DNA of 64,000 bases from Goekera deserti. GTDB taxonomy: Bacteria > Actinomycetota > Actinomycetes > Mycobacteriales > Geodermatophilaceae. Every line of letters starts with the position of its first letter. Position 1 is the first letter of the stretch. This document shows positions 24,932 to 33,613 of the stretch, piece after piece. The translations under genes were made by a program, and so were the position numbers. The stretch is from positions 31,149-95,148 of the forward strand of contig NZ_JAAGWK010000018.1 of NCBI RefSeq assembly GCF_010685995.1, in the 5' to 3' direction. The notes beneath the pieces are model-generated. The model was not told the DNA's origin and made no database searches. It saw only the letters and a program-made list of their open reading frames with translations.

Positions 24932-26016
24932 GCGAGGACCTGCGGCACCACGGGGACGCCGAGCTGGCCCCCGGGCTGGTCGACCTGGCGGTGAACGTCC
25001 GGGCCGGCACCCCACCGGCGTGGCTGCGCGCCGTGCTGCACGAGGCGCTCGACGCCAGCGCCGGGTACCCCGACCCGGGCCCGGCGCGGGCCGCGGTGGC
25101 CCGGCTGCACGGCCGGGACCCCGCCGAGGTGCTGCTCACCGCCGGCGCCGCCGAGGCGTTCACCCTGCTGGCCCGGGCGCTCGCACCGCGGCGCGCCGTC
25201 GTGGTGCACCCGTCGTTCACCGAGCCGGAGGCCGCGCTGCGGGCCGCCGGGCACCCGGTCCAGCGGCTGCTGCTGCCCGGTCCGCAGCACCGGCTGGACC
25301 CGGCCGCGGTGCCGGCCGACGCCGACCTCGTGGTGCTGGGCAACCCGACCAACCCGACGTCGGTGCTGCACCCCGCCGCCGACCTGCGGGCGCTGGCCCG
25401 GCCGGGGCGGGTGCTGCTGGTCGACGAGGCCTTCGCCGACACGGTGCCCGGCGAGCCCGAGTCGCTGGCCGGCGCCCGCGACGTCCCGGGGCTGGTGGTG
25501 GTGCGCAGCCTGACCAAGACGTGGGGACTGGCCGGCCTGCGGGTGGGCTACGCCTTCGGCCCGCCCGGGCTGGTCGCGGCGATGGCGGCCCAGCAGCCGC
25601 ACTGGGCCGTGTCCACCCCGGCGCTGGCCGCCCTCGCCGCCTGCAGCAGCGACGCGGCCCAGGCCGAGGCCCGCCGGGCCGCCGAGCGCACCGCGACCGA
25701 CCGGGCGGCCCTGCGCGACGCCCTGCCCCCGGAGGTGACCGTGCTCGGCGACCCGCGCTCGTCGTTCCTGCTGCTGCAGGTGCCCGGCGGCGCGGCCGTG
25801 CGCGAGCGGCTGCGCGCCGCCGGCTGGGCGGTGCGCCGCGGCGACACCTTCCCCGGGCTCGGCCCGGACCACCTCCGGGTCGCGGTGCGCGACCCGGACA
25901 CCTCCCGGGCGTTCGCCGACGCCCTGCGGACGGCGCTCACCCCGCCCGGCGGGCAGGCACCCGAGCCGGGGCTGAGATCCTCAGAGCTCGTCCCGACTGC
26001 CGAGGAGCTCCGCTGA
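24928..26016 (+). CDS. cobC: CobC-like PLP-dependent aminotransferase (threonine-phosphate decarboxylase type)
   Basis: A 362-aa fold-type I PLP enzyme of the class I/II group. The PLP lysine lies in VRSLTKTWGLAGLRVGY, LGNPTNPTSVLHP supplies the Asn/Pro motif, and the C-terminal LRVAVRDPDTSRAFADAL binds the substrate carboxylate. In the cobalamin context it should make (R)-1-amino-2-propanol phosphate from threonine phosphate, feeding CobD. Histidinol-phosphate aminotransferase activity is the main alternative. GTG start overlaps the previous stop. Confidence 0.85.
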   Translation: MSEDLRHHGDAELAPGLVDLAVNVRAGTPPAWLRAVLHEALDASAGYPDPGPARAAVARLHGRDPAEVLLTAGAAEAFTLLARALAPRRAVVVHPSFTEPEAALRAAGHPVQRLLLPGPQHRLDPAAVPADADLVVLGNPTNPTSVLHPAADLRALARPGRVLLVDEAFADTVPGEPESLAGARDVPGLVVVRSLTKTWGLAGLRVGYAFGPPGLVAAMAAQQPHWAVSTPALAALAACSSDAAQAEARRAAERTATDRAALRDALPPEVTVLGDPRSSFLLLQVPGGAAVRERLRAAGWAVRRGDTFPGLGPDHLRVAVRDPDTSRAFADALRTALTPPGGQAPEPGLRSSELVPTAEELR

Positions 26017-26048
26017 CCACCGACCCGACCGCCCCCTTCCCGGGCACG

Positions 26049-27104
26049 ATGCTGGGCGAGACGATCGCGGCCGTCCGCCCCCGGGACGCCGTCGCCGAGC
26101 AGAACGCGCGGGCGCGGCTGGACGTGATGACGAAGCCCCCGGGCTCGCTGGGCCTGCTGGAGGACGTCGCCGCGCAGCTCGCCGGCACCGCCGGCCGCTG
26201 CCCCGCGCCACTGCCCGGCCCGGCCGCGGTCGCGGTGTTCGCCGGGGACCACGGCGTGCACGCCCAGGGCGTCACGCCGTGGCCGCAGGAGGTCACCGGT
26301 CAGATGGTGGCCAACATCGTCGCCGGGGGCGCGGTGGTCAACGCCTTCGCCGCGCAGCTCGGCGCCGAGGTGCTGGTGGTCGACGTCGGGGTCTCCGCCC
26401 CGCTGCAGCCCGCGCCCGGCCTGCTCGGACGCCGGGTGCGGTCCGGCACCGCCGACCTGTCCGCCGGCCCGGCGATGACCGTCGAGGAGGCCCGCCGCGC
26501 CGTGGAGGTGGGCATCGAGGTGGCCGGCACGCTCGCCGCCGGCCACGGCTGCCTGGTCACCGGGGACATGGGCATCGCCAACACCACCGCCTCGGCCGCG
26601 CTGGTCTGCGTGTTCACCGGCGCCGACGCCCGGCGGGCCACCGGCCGCGGCACCGGCATCGACGACACGATGCTGGCCCGCAAGGTGCAGGTCGTCCGGC
26701 AGGCCGCGGGCCGGGTCCCGGACCGGCCCGCGACGCCGGAGCAGGCCCTCGCCGCGCTGGCCGAGGTGGGCGGCCTCGAGCACGCCGCGCTGGCCGGCTT
26801 CGTGATCGGCGCGGCCGCCGCCCGCGTGCCGGTGGTGCTGGACGGCATCATCGCCGGCTCCGCGGCCCTGGTGGCCGCCGCGCTCTGCCCCGCCGCGCTG
26901 GAGCACGCCCTGGCCGGCCACACGTCCGCCGAGCCGGGGCACGCCCTGGCCCTGCAGGCACTGGGCCTGCAGCCGCTGCTGGCCCTGGACCTGCGCCTGG
27001 GCGAGGGCACCGGTGCGCTGCTGGCCTGGCCGCTGGTCGCCGCCGCGGCGCGCGCCCTGCGCGACGTCGCCACCTTCGACTCCGCCGGGGTGACCGGGAA
27101 GTGA
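26049..27104 (+). CDS. cobT: Nicotinate-nucleotide--dimethylbenzimidazole phosphoribosyltransferase
   Basis: A 351-aa enzyme that forms alpha-ribazole phosphate, the lower ligand. Recognisable segments are MTKPPGSLGLLEDVAAQLA, VFAGDHGVHAQGV, GDMGIANTTASAAL and FVIGAAAARVPVVLDGIIAG, plus a catalytic Glu near the end (LGEGTGALLAW). The ATG at 26049 gives the normal family length. An in-frame CTG at 26013 overlaps the cobC stop as CTGA and could be a rare start that restores coupling. The stop overlaps the next gene. Confidence 0.94.
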   Translation: MLGETIAAVRPRDAVAEQNARARLDVMTKPPGSLGLLEDVAAQLAGTAGRCPAPLPGPAAVAVFAGDHGVHAQGVTPWPQEVTGQMVANIVAGGAVVNAFAAQLGAEVLVVDVGVSAPLQPAPGLLGRRVRSGTADLSAGPAMTVEEARRAVEVGIEVAGTLAAGHGCLVTGDMGIANTTASAALVCVFTGADARRATGRGTGIDDTMLARKVQVVRQAAGRVPDRPATPEQALAALAEVGGLEHAALAGFVIGAAAARVPVVLDGIIAGSAALVAAALCPAALEHALAGHTSAEPGHALALQALGLQPLLALDLRLGEGTGALLAWPLVAAAARALRDVATFDSAGVTGK

Positions 27105-28375
27105 ACGCCACACCCGTCGACCCCGGCTCCGGGGTCGTCTACCCGGTGGGCCTGCGCCTGCAGGGCCGCCGGGTCGTCGTGGTCGGTGGCGGGCAGGTGG
27201 CCCACCGTCGGGTGGCCGGGCTGCTCGAGGCCCGCGCGCTGGTCACCGTGGTGGCCCCCGAGGTCACCCCGGCCCTGGAGGCGCTCGTCGCCCCGGGCAC
27301 CGTGACCTGGCTGGAGCGCCACTACGCCGACGGCGACCTGGCCGACGCCTGGTACGCCGTCGCCGCCACCGACGACCCGGCGGTCAACGCCCGGGTCGCC
27401 GCGGAGGCCGAGCGGCACCGGGTGTTCTGCGCCCGCGCCGACGACCGGTCGGCCTCCAGCGTCTGGACCCCGGCCGTCGGGCGGCAGGGCGACCTCGTGG
27501 TCGGCGTGCACGGCGGCGGCGACCCGCAGCGGGCCGTCGGCGTGCGGGACGCGGTGCTGTCCGGGCTGATCGACGGCTCGATCGCCGACCGCGCCTCCCG
27601 CACCCCCTCGGGCACCGCCGGCACGGTCGTGCTGGTCGGTGGCGGGCCGGGCGACCCGGGGCTGATCACGGTGCGCGGCCGGCAGGCGGTGGCCCAGGCC
27701 GAGGTCGTCGTCGCCGACCACCTGGCACCGCAGTCACTGCTGGCCTCGCTGCCCGCCGAGGTGGAGGTCATCGACGCGTCCAAGCTGCCCCGTGGCCGCT
27801 CGATGGCCCAGGAGCAGATCAACGAGTTCCTGGTGTCCCGGGCGCTGGCGGGCAAGCGGGTGGTGCGGCTCAAGGGCGGCGACCCGTTCGTCTTCGGCCG
27901 CGGCATGGAGGAGTGGGAGGCCTGCGTCGCCGCCGGTGTGCCGGTGGAGGTGGTGCCCGGTGTGACCAGCGCGATCGGCGTCCCGGGGCTGGCCGGCGTG
28001 CCGGTCACGCACCGCGGCATGACCCACGAGTTCGTGGTGGTCTCCGGGCACGTGCCGCCCGGTCACCCGGCGTCGCTGGTCGACTGGGCGGCGCTCGGGC
28101 GGCTGCGCGGGACCGTCGTCGTGCTCATGGGGGTGGACACCGCCGGGGCGATCGCGGCCGCGCTGGTCGAGCACGGCCGGCCGGCCGGCACCCCGGTCGC
28201 GGTGGTCACCGACGGGGCCACGCCCACCCAGCGGACGGTGCGCACGACGCTGGCCGGGCTGGCGCGGACGATCGTCGAGCAGGGCGTCCGCCCGCCGGCG
28301 GTCTGGGTGGTCGGCGAGGTCGTGTCCCTCGGCGACCCGGCCGCAACCCGGGCGGGGGTCGGCACCCCGGGTTAG
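27101..28375 (+). CDS. cobA: Uroporphyrinogen-III C-methyltransferase with N-terminal precorrin-2 dehydrogenase-like domain
   Basis: A 424-aa CysG-type fusion. Residues about 15-160 are a Rossmann precorrin-2 oxidase domain (GRRVVVVGGGQVAHRRV). Residues about 168-410 are the SUMT methylase (VVLVGGGPGDPGLITVRG, VRLKGGDPFVFGRG, VEVVPGVTSAIGVPG). It makes precorrin-2, and possibly sirohydrochlorin, the first dedicated intermediate. Being last in the riboswitch operon, it brings the committed step under vitamin control. GTG overlaps the cobT stop. Confidence 0.93.
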   Translation: MNATPVDPGSGVVYPVGLRLQGRRVVVVGGGQVAHRRVAGLLEARALVTVVAPEVTPALEALVAPGTVTWLERHYADGDLADAWYAVAATDDPAVNARVAAEAERHRVFCARADDRSASSVWTPAVGRQGDLVVGVHGGGDPQRAVGVRDAVLSGLIDGSIADRASRTPSGTAGTVVLVGGGPGDPGLITVRGRQAVAQAEVVVADHLAPQSLLASLPAEVEVIDASKLPRGRSMAQEQINEFLVSRALAGKRVVRLKGGDPFVFGRGMEEWEACVAAGVPVEVVPGVTSAIGVPGLAGVPVTHRGMTHEFVVVSGHVPPGHPASLVDWAALGRLRGTVVVLMGVDTAGAIAAALVEHGRPAGTPVAVVTDGATPTQRTVRTTLAGLARTIVEQGVRPPAVWVVGEVVSLGDPAATRAGVGTPG

Positions 28376-28414
28376 CGTCCGGGGACCGTCACCGTCGACG
28401 TCCCGGAGGACCGC

Positions 28415-29737
28415 GTGCCCCGTCCCACCCGCCTGCTGCTCACCCCCCTCGCGCTCGCCCTCGCCGGCACCGTGCTCGTCAGCCCGGCCTCGGCGCACAC
28501 GCCACCGGAGCCACCGGCACCGCCCGCGGACGACTACGTCGTCGACGAGGAGGGGCTGCCGTTCGAGCCGCTGCCCGGGGCCATCGCCTCCTGGGGCGTG
28601 CTGGACGACGCCGGCTACCGCATCGAGGTGCCCGCACAGTGGAACGGCGACCTGCTGGTGTGGGCGCACGGCTACCGCGGCACCGGTCCGGAGCTCACCG
28701 TGGACAACCCGCCGGCCGGGCTGCGGGAGCAGCTGATCGCCGAGGGCTACGCCTGGACGGCGTCCAGCTACGACGCCAACGGCTACGACGTCGTCTCCGG
28801 CGTGCGGAGCACGCAGGAGCTGGTGGACTTCTTCGACGAGACCGTGGGCGTGCCCGAGCGCCGCTACCTGGCCGGGGCCTCGATGGGCGGGCACGTCACC
28901 GGGGTGAGCATCGAGCAGTTCCCGGACACCTGGGACGGCGCCCTGCCGGTCTGCGGCGTCATGGGCGACCGGCGGCTGTTCGACACGTTCCTCGACTACA
29001 ACCTCGCGGCGCAGGCACTCACCGGTGTCGAGCCGGTGTACCCCGCGCCGCGGGACTACCTGGACACCACCGCGCTCACCGTCGAGGCCGCCCTCGGCAC
29101 GCCCTACCCCGGTCAGCTGACGCCGGTGGGCGAGCAGCTCGCGGCGCTGACCGAGCTGCGCACCGGCGGCGAGCGGCCGCTGTTCGAGGCCGGGTTCGAC
29201 GAGTTCGCGGAGTTCCTGTTCACCGTGTTCCCGGCCGACCCCGGCCAGGGCGAGGAGGCGGGCACGGTCGGCGGCAACGCCGACACCGTCTACCAGCTGG
29301 ACGCCGACCCGGCGGTCAGCCCGGCCGAGCAGCAGCTCAACGCCGACGTGCTGCGGGTGGAGGCCACCCCGGCCCCGGAGGGCCTGGCCGGCGTGCCCAC
29401 CATCGACGGGACCTTCGAGATCCCGGTGCTGACCATGCACGACCTCGGTGACCTGTTCGTGCCGTTCAGCATGGAGCAGGACTACGCCCGGGACGCCGTC
29501 CTCCACGGCACCCGCGACCTGCTGGTGCAGCGGGCCGTCCGCGGCGTGGCGCACTGCGACTTCAGCGCCGAGGAGTACCAGCAGGCCTTCGGCGACCTGG
29601 TCACGTGGGTGGAGCAGGGCGTGCGGCCCGAGGGCGACGACGTGCTCGACCCGGCCGCGGTCGCCGACCCGCGCTTCGGCTGCCGGTTCACCGTGCCGCA
29701 GCGCGCGTTCGACACCCAGGACTGCACCCCGGTCTGA
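28415..29737 (+). CDS. Secreted alpha/beta hydrolase
   Basis: A 440-aa protein with a Sec signal peptide (residues about 1-28, LLLTPLALALAGTVLVSPASA, cut after ASA-H). The nucleophile elbow is AGASMGGHVTG (Ser), a likely acid is the Asp in MHDLGDLFVP, and the His is in VRGVAHCDF. Several Cys could form disulfides outside the cell. The DLLVWAHGYRGTG segment resembles tannase/feruloyl-esterase-like and PHB-depolymerase-like extracellular hydrolases. Substrate is unknown. It starts at GTG after GGAGG and is separate from the cobalamin operon by 39 bp, so read-through is possible. Confidence 0.8.
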   Translation: MPRPTRLLLTPLALALAGTVLVSPASAHTPPEPPAPPADDYVVDEEGLPFEPLPGAIASWGVLDDAGYRIEVPAQWNGDLLVWAHGYRGTGPELTVDNPPAGLREQLIAEGYAWTASSYDANGYDVVSGVRSTQELVDFFDETVGVPERRYLAGASMGGHVTGVSIEQFPDTWDGALPVCGVMGDRRLFDTFLDYNLAAQALTGVEPVYPAPRDYLDTTALTVEAALGTPYPGQLTPVGEQLAALTELRTGGERPLFEAGFDEFAEFLFTVFPADPGQGEEAGTVGGNADTVYQLDADPAVSPAEQQLNADVLRVEATPAPEGLAGVPTIDGTFEIPVLTMHDLGDLFVPFSMEQDYARDAVLHGTRDLLVQRAVRGVAHCDFSAEEYQQAFGDLVTWVEQGVRPEGDDVLDPAAVADPRFGCRFTVPQRAFDTQDCTPV

Positions 29738-29801
29738 GGCACCGATGGGGGCCGGTCGGCAGCGTCCGACCGGCTCCCGTCGTCGTCCGGTGAGAGAGCA
29801 C

Positions 29802-29830
29802 TGGTACTACGGATGTAGCAGGTCTACTGT
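29802..29830 (+). promoter_or_regulatory. Candidate promoter/operator for the ABC-XRE operon
   Basis: CTAC-GGAT-GTAG (29807-29818) is a short palindrome followed by TACTGT (29825-29830), a usable -10. The region is the only AT-richer stretch in the 134 bp before the ATPase gene. The XRE protein encoded last in the operon is a candidate regulator. No strong -35 is visible. Confidence 0.35.
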
Positions 29831-29871
29831 CTCGGGGCATCGATAGGGGTCTTCCGAGGAGCGGTGTCACG

Positions 29872-30798
29872 ATGCGTCCTGCGCACGACGGTCCGGTGGT
29901 CGCGGTCCGCGACCTGCAGATGAGGTACGGCACCCACCAGGTGCTGGGCGGCGTGGACTTCGACGTCCGGCCCGGTGAGGTGGTCTGCCTGCTCGGCCCG
30001 AACGGGGCCGGCAAGACCACCACGATCGAGGTGCTGGAGGGCTTCCGGCTGCGCTCCGGCGGATCGGTCGACGTCCTCGGTGCCGACCCCGCCCATGGCG
30101 ACGACGCCTGGCGGGCACGGGTCGGGGTGGTGCTGCAGTCCTGGCGGGACCACGCCCGGTGGACCCCGCGGCAGCTGCTCGGCTACCTGGGCAGCTACTA
30201 CGTCCCCTATGCCGGGCCCGGCGTCCCGCGGCCCTACGACGTCGACTGGCTGCTGGACACCGTCGGGCTGACGGCACACGCCGACCGCAAGGTGCTCACC
30301 CTGTCCGGTGGCCAGCGGCGCCGGCTCGACGTCGCCGTGGGCATCGTGGGCCGCCCCGAGCTGCTGTTCCTGGACGAGCCCACGGCCGGCTTCGACCCGG
30401 AGGCCCGGCGCGACTTCCACGACCTGGTGCACCGGCTGTCGGACCTGGAGGGCACCACCGTGCTGCTCACCACCCACGACCTGACCGAGGCGGAGAAGCT
30501 GGCCGACCGGATCCTGATCCTGGCCGGTGGGCGGATCGTCGCCGACGGCAGCGCCGACGAGCTCACCCGGCAGGTCGCCGGCACCGGCGAGGTCCGCTGG
30601 ACCCGCGGCGGGGAGCGCTTCGTGCACGCGACCGCGGAGCCGACACCGTTCGTCCGCGGGCTGTTCGAGCAGTACGGCGAGGAGGTCACCGACCTGGAGG
30701 TGACCCGGCCCAGCCTGGAGGACACCTACCTCGCCATGGTCGCCCGGCACGAGGCCGGGTCCGGGTCGGTGCCCGAGCTCGCGGTGGTGGCGTCGTGA
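29872..30798 (+). CDS. ABC-2 type transporter ATP-binding protein
   Basis: A 308-aa ATPase with Walker A LLGPNGAGKTTT, the signature LSGGQRRRLDVA, Walker B LLFLDEPTAGFDP and the switch histidine LLTTHD. A C-terminal extension after residue 225 is typical of DrrA/CcmA-type exporters. With the membrane gene that overlaps its stop (GTGA) it forms an exporter for a drug, lipid or natural product. SD is GAGGAGCGG. Confidence 0.93.
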   Translation: MRPAHDGPVVAVRDLQMRYGTHQVLGGVDFDVRPGEVVCLLGPNGAGKTTTIEVLEGFRLRSGGSVDVLGADPAHGDDAWRARVGVVLQSWRDHARWTPRQLLGYLGSYYVPYAGPGVPRPYDVDWLLDTVGLTAHADRKVLTLSGGQRRRLDVAVGIVGRPELLFLDEPTAGFDPEARRDFHDLVHRLSDLEGTTVLLTTHDLTEAEKLADRILILAGGRIVADGSADELTRQVAGTGEVRWTRGGERFVHATAEPTPFVRGLFEQYGEEVTDLEVTRPSLEDTYLAMVARHEAGSGSVPELAVVAS

Positions 30799-31649
30799 AC
30801 GCCACCCGGATGGCCGTCGGCCGCGGCGCACGCCGGGGCTGGACGGAGTTCGTGTTCAGCCTGCGCAGCCCGCAGGACCAGGGCTTCTACCTGTTCACCG
30901 GCGTCGGCACGCTGGCCTGGCTGTGGTTCAACCGGGAGGAGGAGGTGGCGGGCACCGGCCTGCTCACGCCCACCGTCGCGCTGCCCGGCGTGCTCGGTGC
31001 CCTGCTCGCGTTCGGCGTGATCATCGGCCCGGCGTTCTCGCTGGCCATGGAGCGCGAGGACGGGACGCTGCTGCGGCACAAGGCGCTGCCGCACGGCATG
31101 CGCGGCTACGTCACCGGGCAGCTGGTCTACCACTCCCTCGGCATGTTCCCCACCTTCCTGGTCCTGCTGGTGCCCGGGTTCCTGCTGTTCGACGGCCTCA
31201 TGCAGCGCGGCGCCGTGGGCTGGCTGACCGTCGCCTGGGTGACCCTGCTGGCGCTGGCCGCGACCCTGCCGCTGGGCATGGTGCTCGGCGCCGTGGTGCC
31301 CAGCACGCAGAAGGTGGGCACCTGGGGCATGCTGCCGGTGCTGCTGGTCACGGCGGTCTCCGGCGTCTTCTACCCGGTGCAGGCGCTGTGGGGCTGGGTG
31401 CAGGTGCTCGCCCAGGTCTTCCCGGTCTACTGGATCGGGCTGGGCATGCGCTCGGCCTTCCTGCCCGCGGAGGCCGCGGCAGCGGAGCTGGGCGACTCCT
31501 GGCGCACCGGGCAGGTGGCGCTGGTGCTGCTGGCCTGGGCGGTCGTCGGGCTCGTCGCCGCGCCGCGGGTCCTCGCCCGGATGGCCCGCCGGCAGTCGGG
31601 CTCGCAGGTCGCTGCGGCCCGGGAGTCGGCGGCCCAGTGGGTCAGGTGA
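30795..31649 (+). CDS. ABC-2 type transporter permease
   Basis: A 284-aa membrane protein with six hydrophobic segments, including GVLGALLAFGVIIGPAFSLA and MFPTFLVLLVPGFLLF. It also has the cytosolic loop EREDGTLLRHKALPHG characteristic of ABC-2 permeases, in which E-R-E-x-G-T-L-x-x couples to the ATPase. It pairs with the preceding ATPase. The stop overlaps the start of an XRE regulator, so all three proteins are made in fixed ratio. Confidence 0.92.
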   Translation: MNATRMAVGRGARRGWTEFVFSLRSPQDQGFYLFTGVGTLAWLWFNREEEVAGTGLLTPTVALPGVLGALLAFGVIIGPAFSLAMEREDGTLLRHKALPHGMRGYVTGQLVYHSLGMFPTFLVLLVPGFLLFDGLMQRGAVGWLTVAWVTLLALAATLPLGMVLGAVVPSTQKVGTWGMLPVLLVTAVSGVFYPVQALWGWVQVLAQVFPVYWIGLGMRSAFLPAEAAAAELGDSWRTGQVALVLLAWAVVGLVAAPRVLARMARRQSGSQVAAARESAAQWVR

Positions 31650-31939
31650 GCGGTGCGCCGGCCGGGGGACCACGCTCCGGGAGCGACCGCCCGTCCGACG
31701 CCGTGCACAACCGGATCGCCCAGCTCCGGGCCGAGCAGCAGGTGACCCGGCGCGAGCTGGCCGACGCGCTGGGGGTGCACTACCAGACCGTCGGCTACCT
31801 GGAGCGCGGCGAGTACAACCCGAGCCTGCACCTGGCCCTGCGGATCGCCGCCTTCTTCCGGGTGCCGGTCGAGGTGGTCTTCTCCACCAGCCCGTTCCCG
31901 CGGATCAGCGACGTCGGGCGCGCGCCCCGGCCGGGCTGA
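31646..31939 (+). CDS. XRE-family helix-turn-helix regulator
   Basis: A 97-aa protein with a YozG/XRE-type HTH at residues about 20-80 (NRIAQLRAEQQVTRRELADALGV, then YQTVGYLERGEYNPSLHLALRIA). Short regulators of this type typically control neighbouring transport genes. GTG overlaps the permease stop (GTGA). It probably senses the exported compound or acts as a simple autorepressor at the palindrome near 29810. Confidence 0.88.
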   Translation: MSGAPAGGPRSGSDRPSDAVHNRIAQLRAEQQVTRRELADALGVHYQTVGYLERGEYNPSLHLALRIAAFFRVPVEVVFSTSPFPRISDVGRAPRPG

Positions 31940-31948
31940 GCGCGCAGG

Positions 31949-33613
31949 TCACGGGCGCAGCACCAGCAGCGCGACGTCGTCCTCGGCGTCGGAGCCGAGC
32001 CGGCCGAGCAGGACGTCGCAGACCTGCTCGGTCGGCAGGTCGTGCAGCCCGGCGGCCGCGAGCCGCAGCCGCTCGAACGCGTCGTCCAGCGACTCGCCGC
32101 GGCGCTCCACGAGCCCGTCGGTGTACAGCACCAGCGTCGCACCGGGCTCCAGCACCAGCTCGTGGTCCGCGCGGCCGGCAGCCGGGTCGACGCCGAGCAG
32201 CAGGTCCGGTCTCCGCCAGAGCAGCTCGGTGGTGCCGTCGGGATGCAGCACCAGCGGCGGCGGGTGCCCGGCGTTCGACCAGCGCAGCAGCCGGCCGCCA
32301 CCGGGCCCCGGCCCGTCCAGCTGGCAGATCACCGCGGTGGTCAGCGTCGGCACCCGCAGCTGCTGCAGGGCGCGGTCCAGTGCGCCGAGCACCGCGCCGG
32401 GCGGCTCGCCGACGGTCTGCGCGACCCCGCGCAGCACGTTGCGCACCTGCGCCATGCCGGCGGTCGCGGTGCGGTCGTGCCCGGCCACGTCGCCGATCAC
32501 CAGCGTCGTCCCACCGCTGCTCAGGAACGCGTCGTACCAGTCACCGCCGACCTGGGCCTCCCGGGTCGCCGGCTGGTAGCGCACCGCGATGCGCAGGTCG
32601 TTCGGCTCCGGCGGGTCGGTGAGCAGGCTGCGCTGCAGCATCTCCGAGAGCCGCTGGCCCGCCCGGGTCGCCGCCCGCTCCGCCTCGCGCGCCCGGATCC
32701 GCTCGACCGCCTGGGCGGTGAGGGCCGCGAAGGTCTCCAGCAGTTCCCGGTCGGCCGGCCGCCAGGTGCGCGGCCCGCGGAAGGCCACCCCCAGCGCACC
32801 GACGACGCGCCCGCGGGCCAGCAGCGGCACCGTCGCCGAGGCCTGGGTGCGGGCCCGCTCGTACAGCTCCACCGCGCCCGGGTACCGCTCGGCGAGCGCG
32901 GCCCGGTCGCCGAAGAACACCGCCTCCCCGGTCACCGCGGTGACCACCAGCGGCACCGGCACGCCCACCGGCATCTCGGCGACCTCGGCGCGGACGTCCT
33001 CCGCCAGCTGCCCGCTGGTCAGCGCGCGCACCCGGCGGCCGTCGTCGGCGAGCAGACCGAGCACGGCCCCGTCGGCGCCCATCAGCCGGACGCCGCGCTC
33101 GGCGACCACCTGGAGCACCTCCAGCTCGTCCTGCGCGTCGCCCAGGGCCTGGGCCACCCCGACCAGGCCGGCCATCCGGGCGGCGTCCCGGGCGCGTTCC
33201 TGCTCGGCCGCGCGCAGCGCCGTCACATCGTCGTTGGTGCCGATCACCCGCCACACGTGCCCGGCCCCGTCGACCAGGGCCCGGCCCCGGGCGTGCACCC
33301 AGTGCACCGACCCGTCCGGCCACACGGTCCGGAACTCGACGTCGACGACGCCCGCGGTGGCGACCGCCTGCTCCAGGGCGCCCTGCACGGCCGGCAGGTC
33401 GTCGGGGTGGATCGGCGCCTCGATGTCGGTCACCGAGCCGGTGCGCTGCTCGAGCGGCACCCCGAACATCTCCAAACTGCGCTCGCTCCACACCAGCCGG
33501 CCGGTCACCACGTCCCAGTCCCACAGCCCCAGCTGGGCAGCCTCCAGCGCGAGCCCCAGTTGCGCCTCGGTGAGGTCCGGCGGGGGCGGCCGGTCGCCGG
33601 TGGAGGTGGTCAT
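31949..33613 (-). CDS. PAS-GAF-SpoIIE (PP2C-type) serine phosphatase
   Basis: A 554-aa soluble signalling protein. A PAS domain spans about 20-135 (GLWDWDVVTGRLVWSERSLEMFG, then VRVIGTNDDVT). A GAF domain spans about 150-315, and an RsbU/SpoIIE phosphatase spans about 340-554 with metal-binding motifs EAQVGGDWYDAF, LVIGDVAGHD and the later DDVALLVL. Such proteins dephosphorylate anti-anti-sigma factors in partner-switching cascades. No anti-sigma partner is adjacent. The ATG is overlapped by the TGA of an upstream open frame (ATGA). Confidence 0.92.
   Translation of the reverse strand: MTTSTGDRPPPPDLTEAQLGLALEAAQLGLWDWDVVTGRLVWSERSLEMFGVPLEQRTGSVTDIEAPIHPDDLPAVQGALEQAVATAGVVDVEFRTVWPDGSVHWVHARGRALVDGAGHVWRVIGTNDDVTALRAAEQERARDAARMAGLVGVAQALGDAQDELEVLQVVAERGVRLMGADGAVLGLLADDGRRVRALTSGQLAEDVRAEVAEMPVGVPVPLVVTAVTGEAVFFGDRAALAERYPGAVELYERARTQASATVPLLARGRVVGALGVAFRGPRTWRPADRELLETFAALTAQAVERIRAREAERAATRAGQRLSEMLQRSLLTDPPEPNDLRIAVRYQPATREAQVGGDWYDAFLSSGGTTLVIGDVAGHDRTATAGMAQVRNVLRGVAQTVGEPPGAVLGALDRALQQLRVPTLTTAVICQLDGPGPGGGRLLRWSNAGHPPPLVLHPDGTTELLWRRPDLLLGVDPAAGRADHELVLEPGATLVLYTDGLVERRGESLDDAFERLRLAAAGLHDLPTEQVCDVLLGRLGSDAEDDVALLVLRP

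Noticed and set aside
22813..25872. A 1019-codon open frame on the minus strand opposite cobO/cobB/cobE/cobC
   Set aside because: It is the antisense shadow of strongly biased high-GC3 genes. Its translation is low-complexity Arg/Gly/His-rich sequence and has no family motifs, while the plus strand encodes complete recognisable enzymes.
26013..26015. CTG as the start codon of cobT
   Set aside because: It gives a neat CTGA overlap with cobC, but CTG starts are rare and the ATG at 26049 already gives the normal family length. It is kept only as a possibility in the cobT entry.
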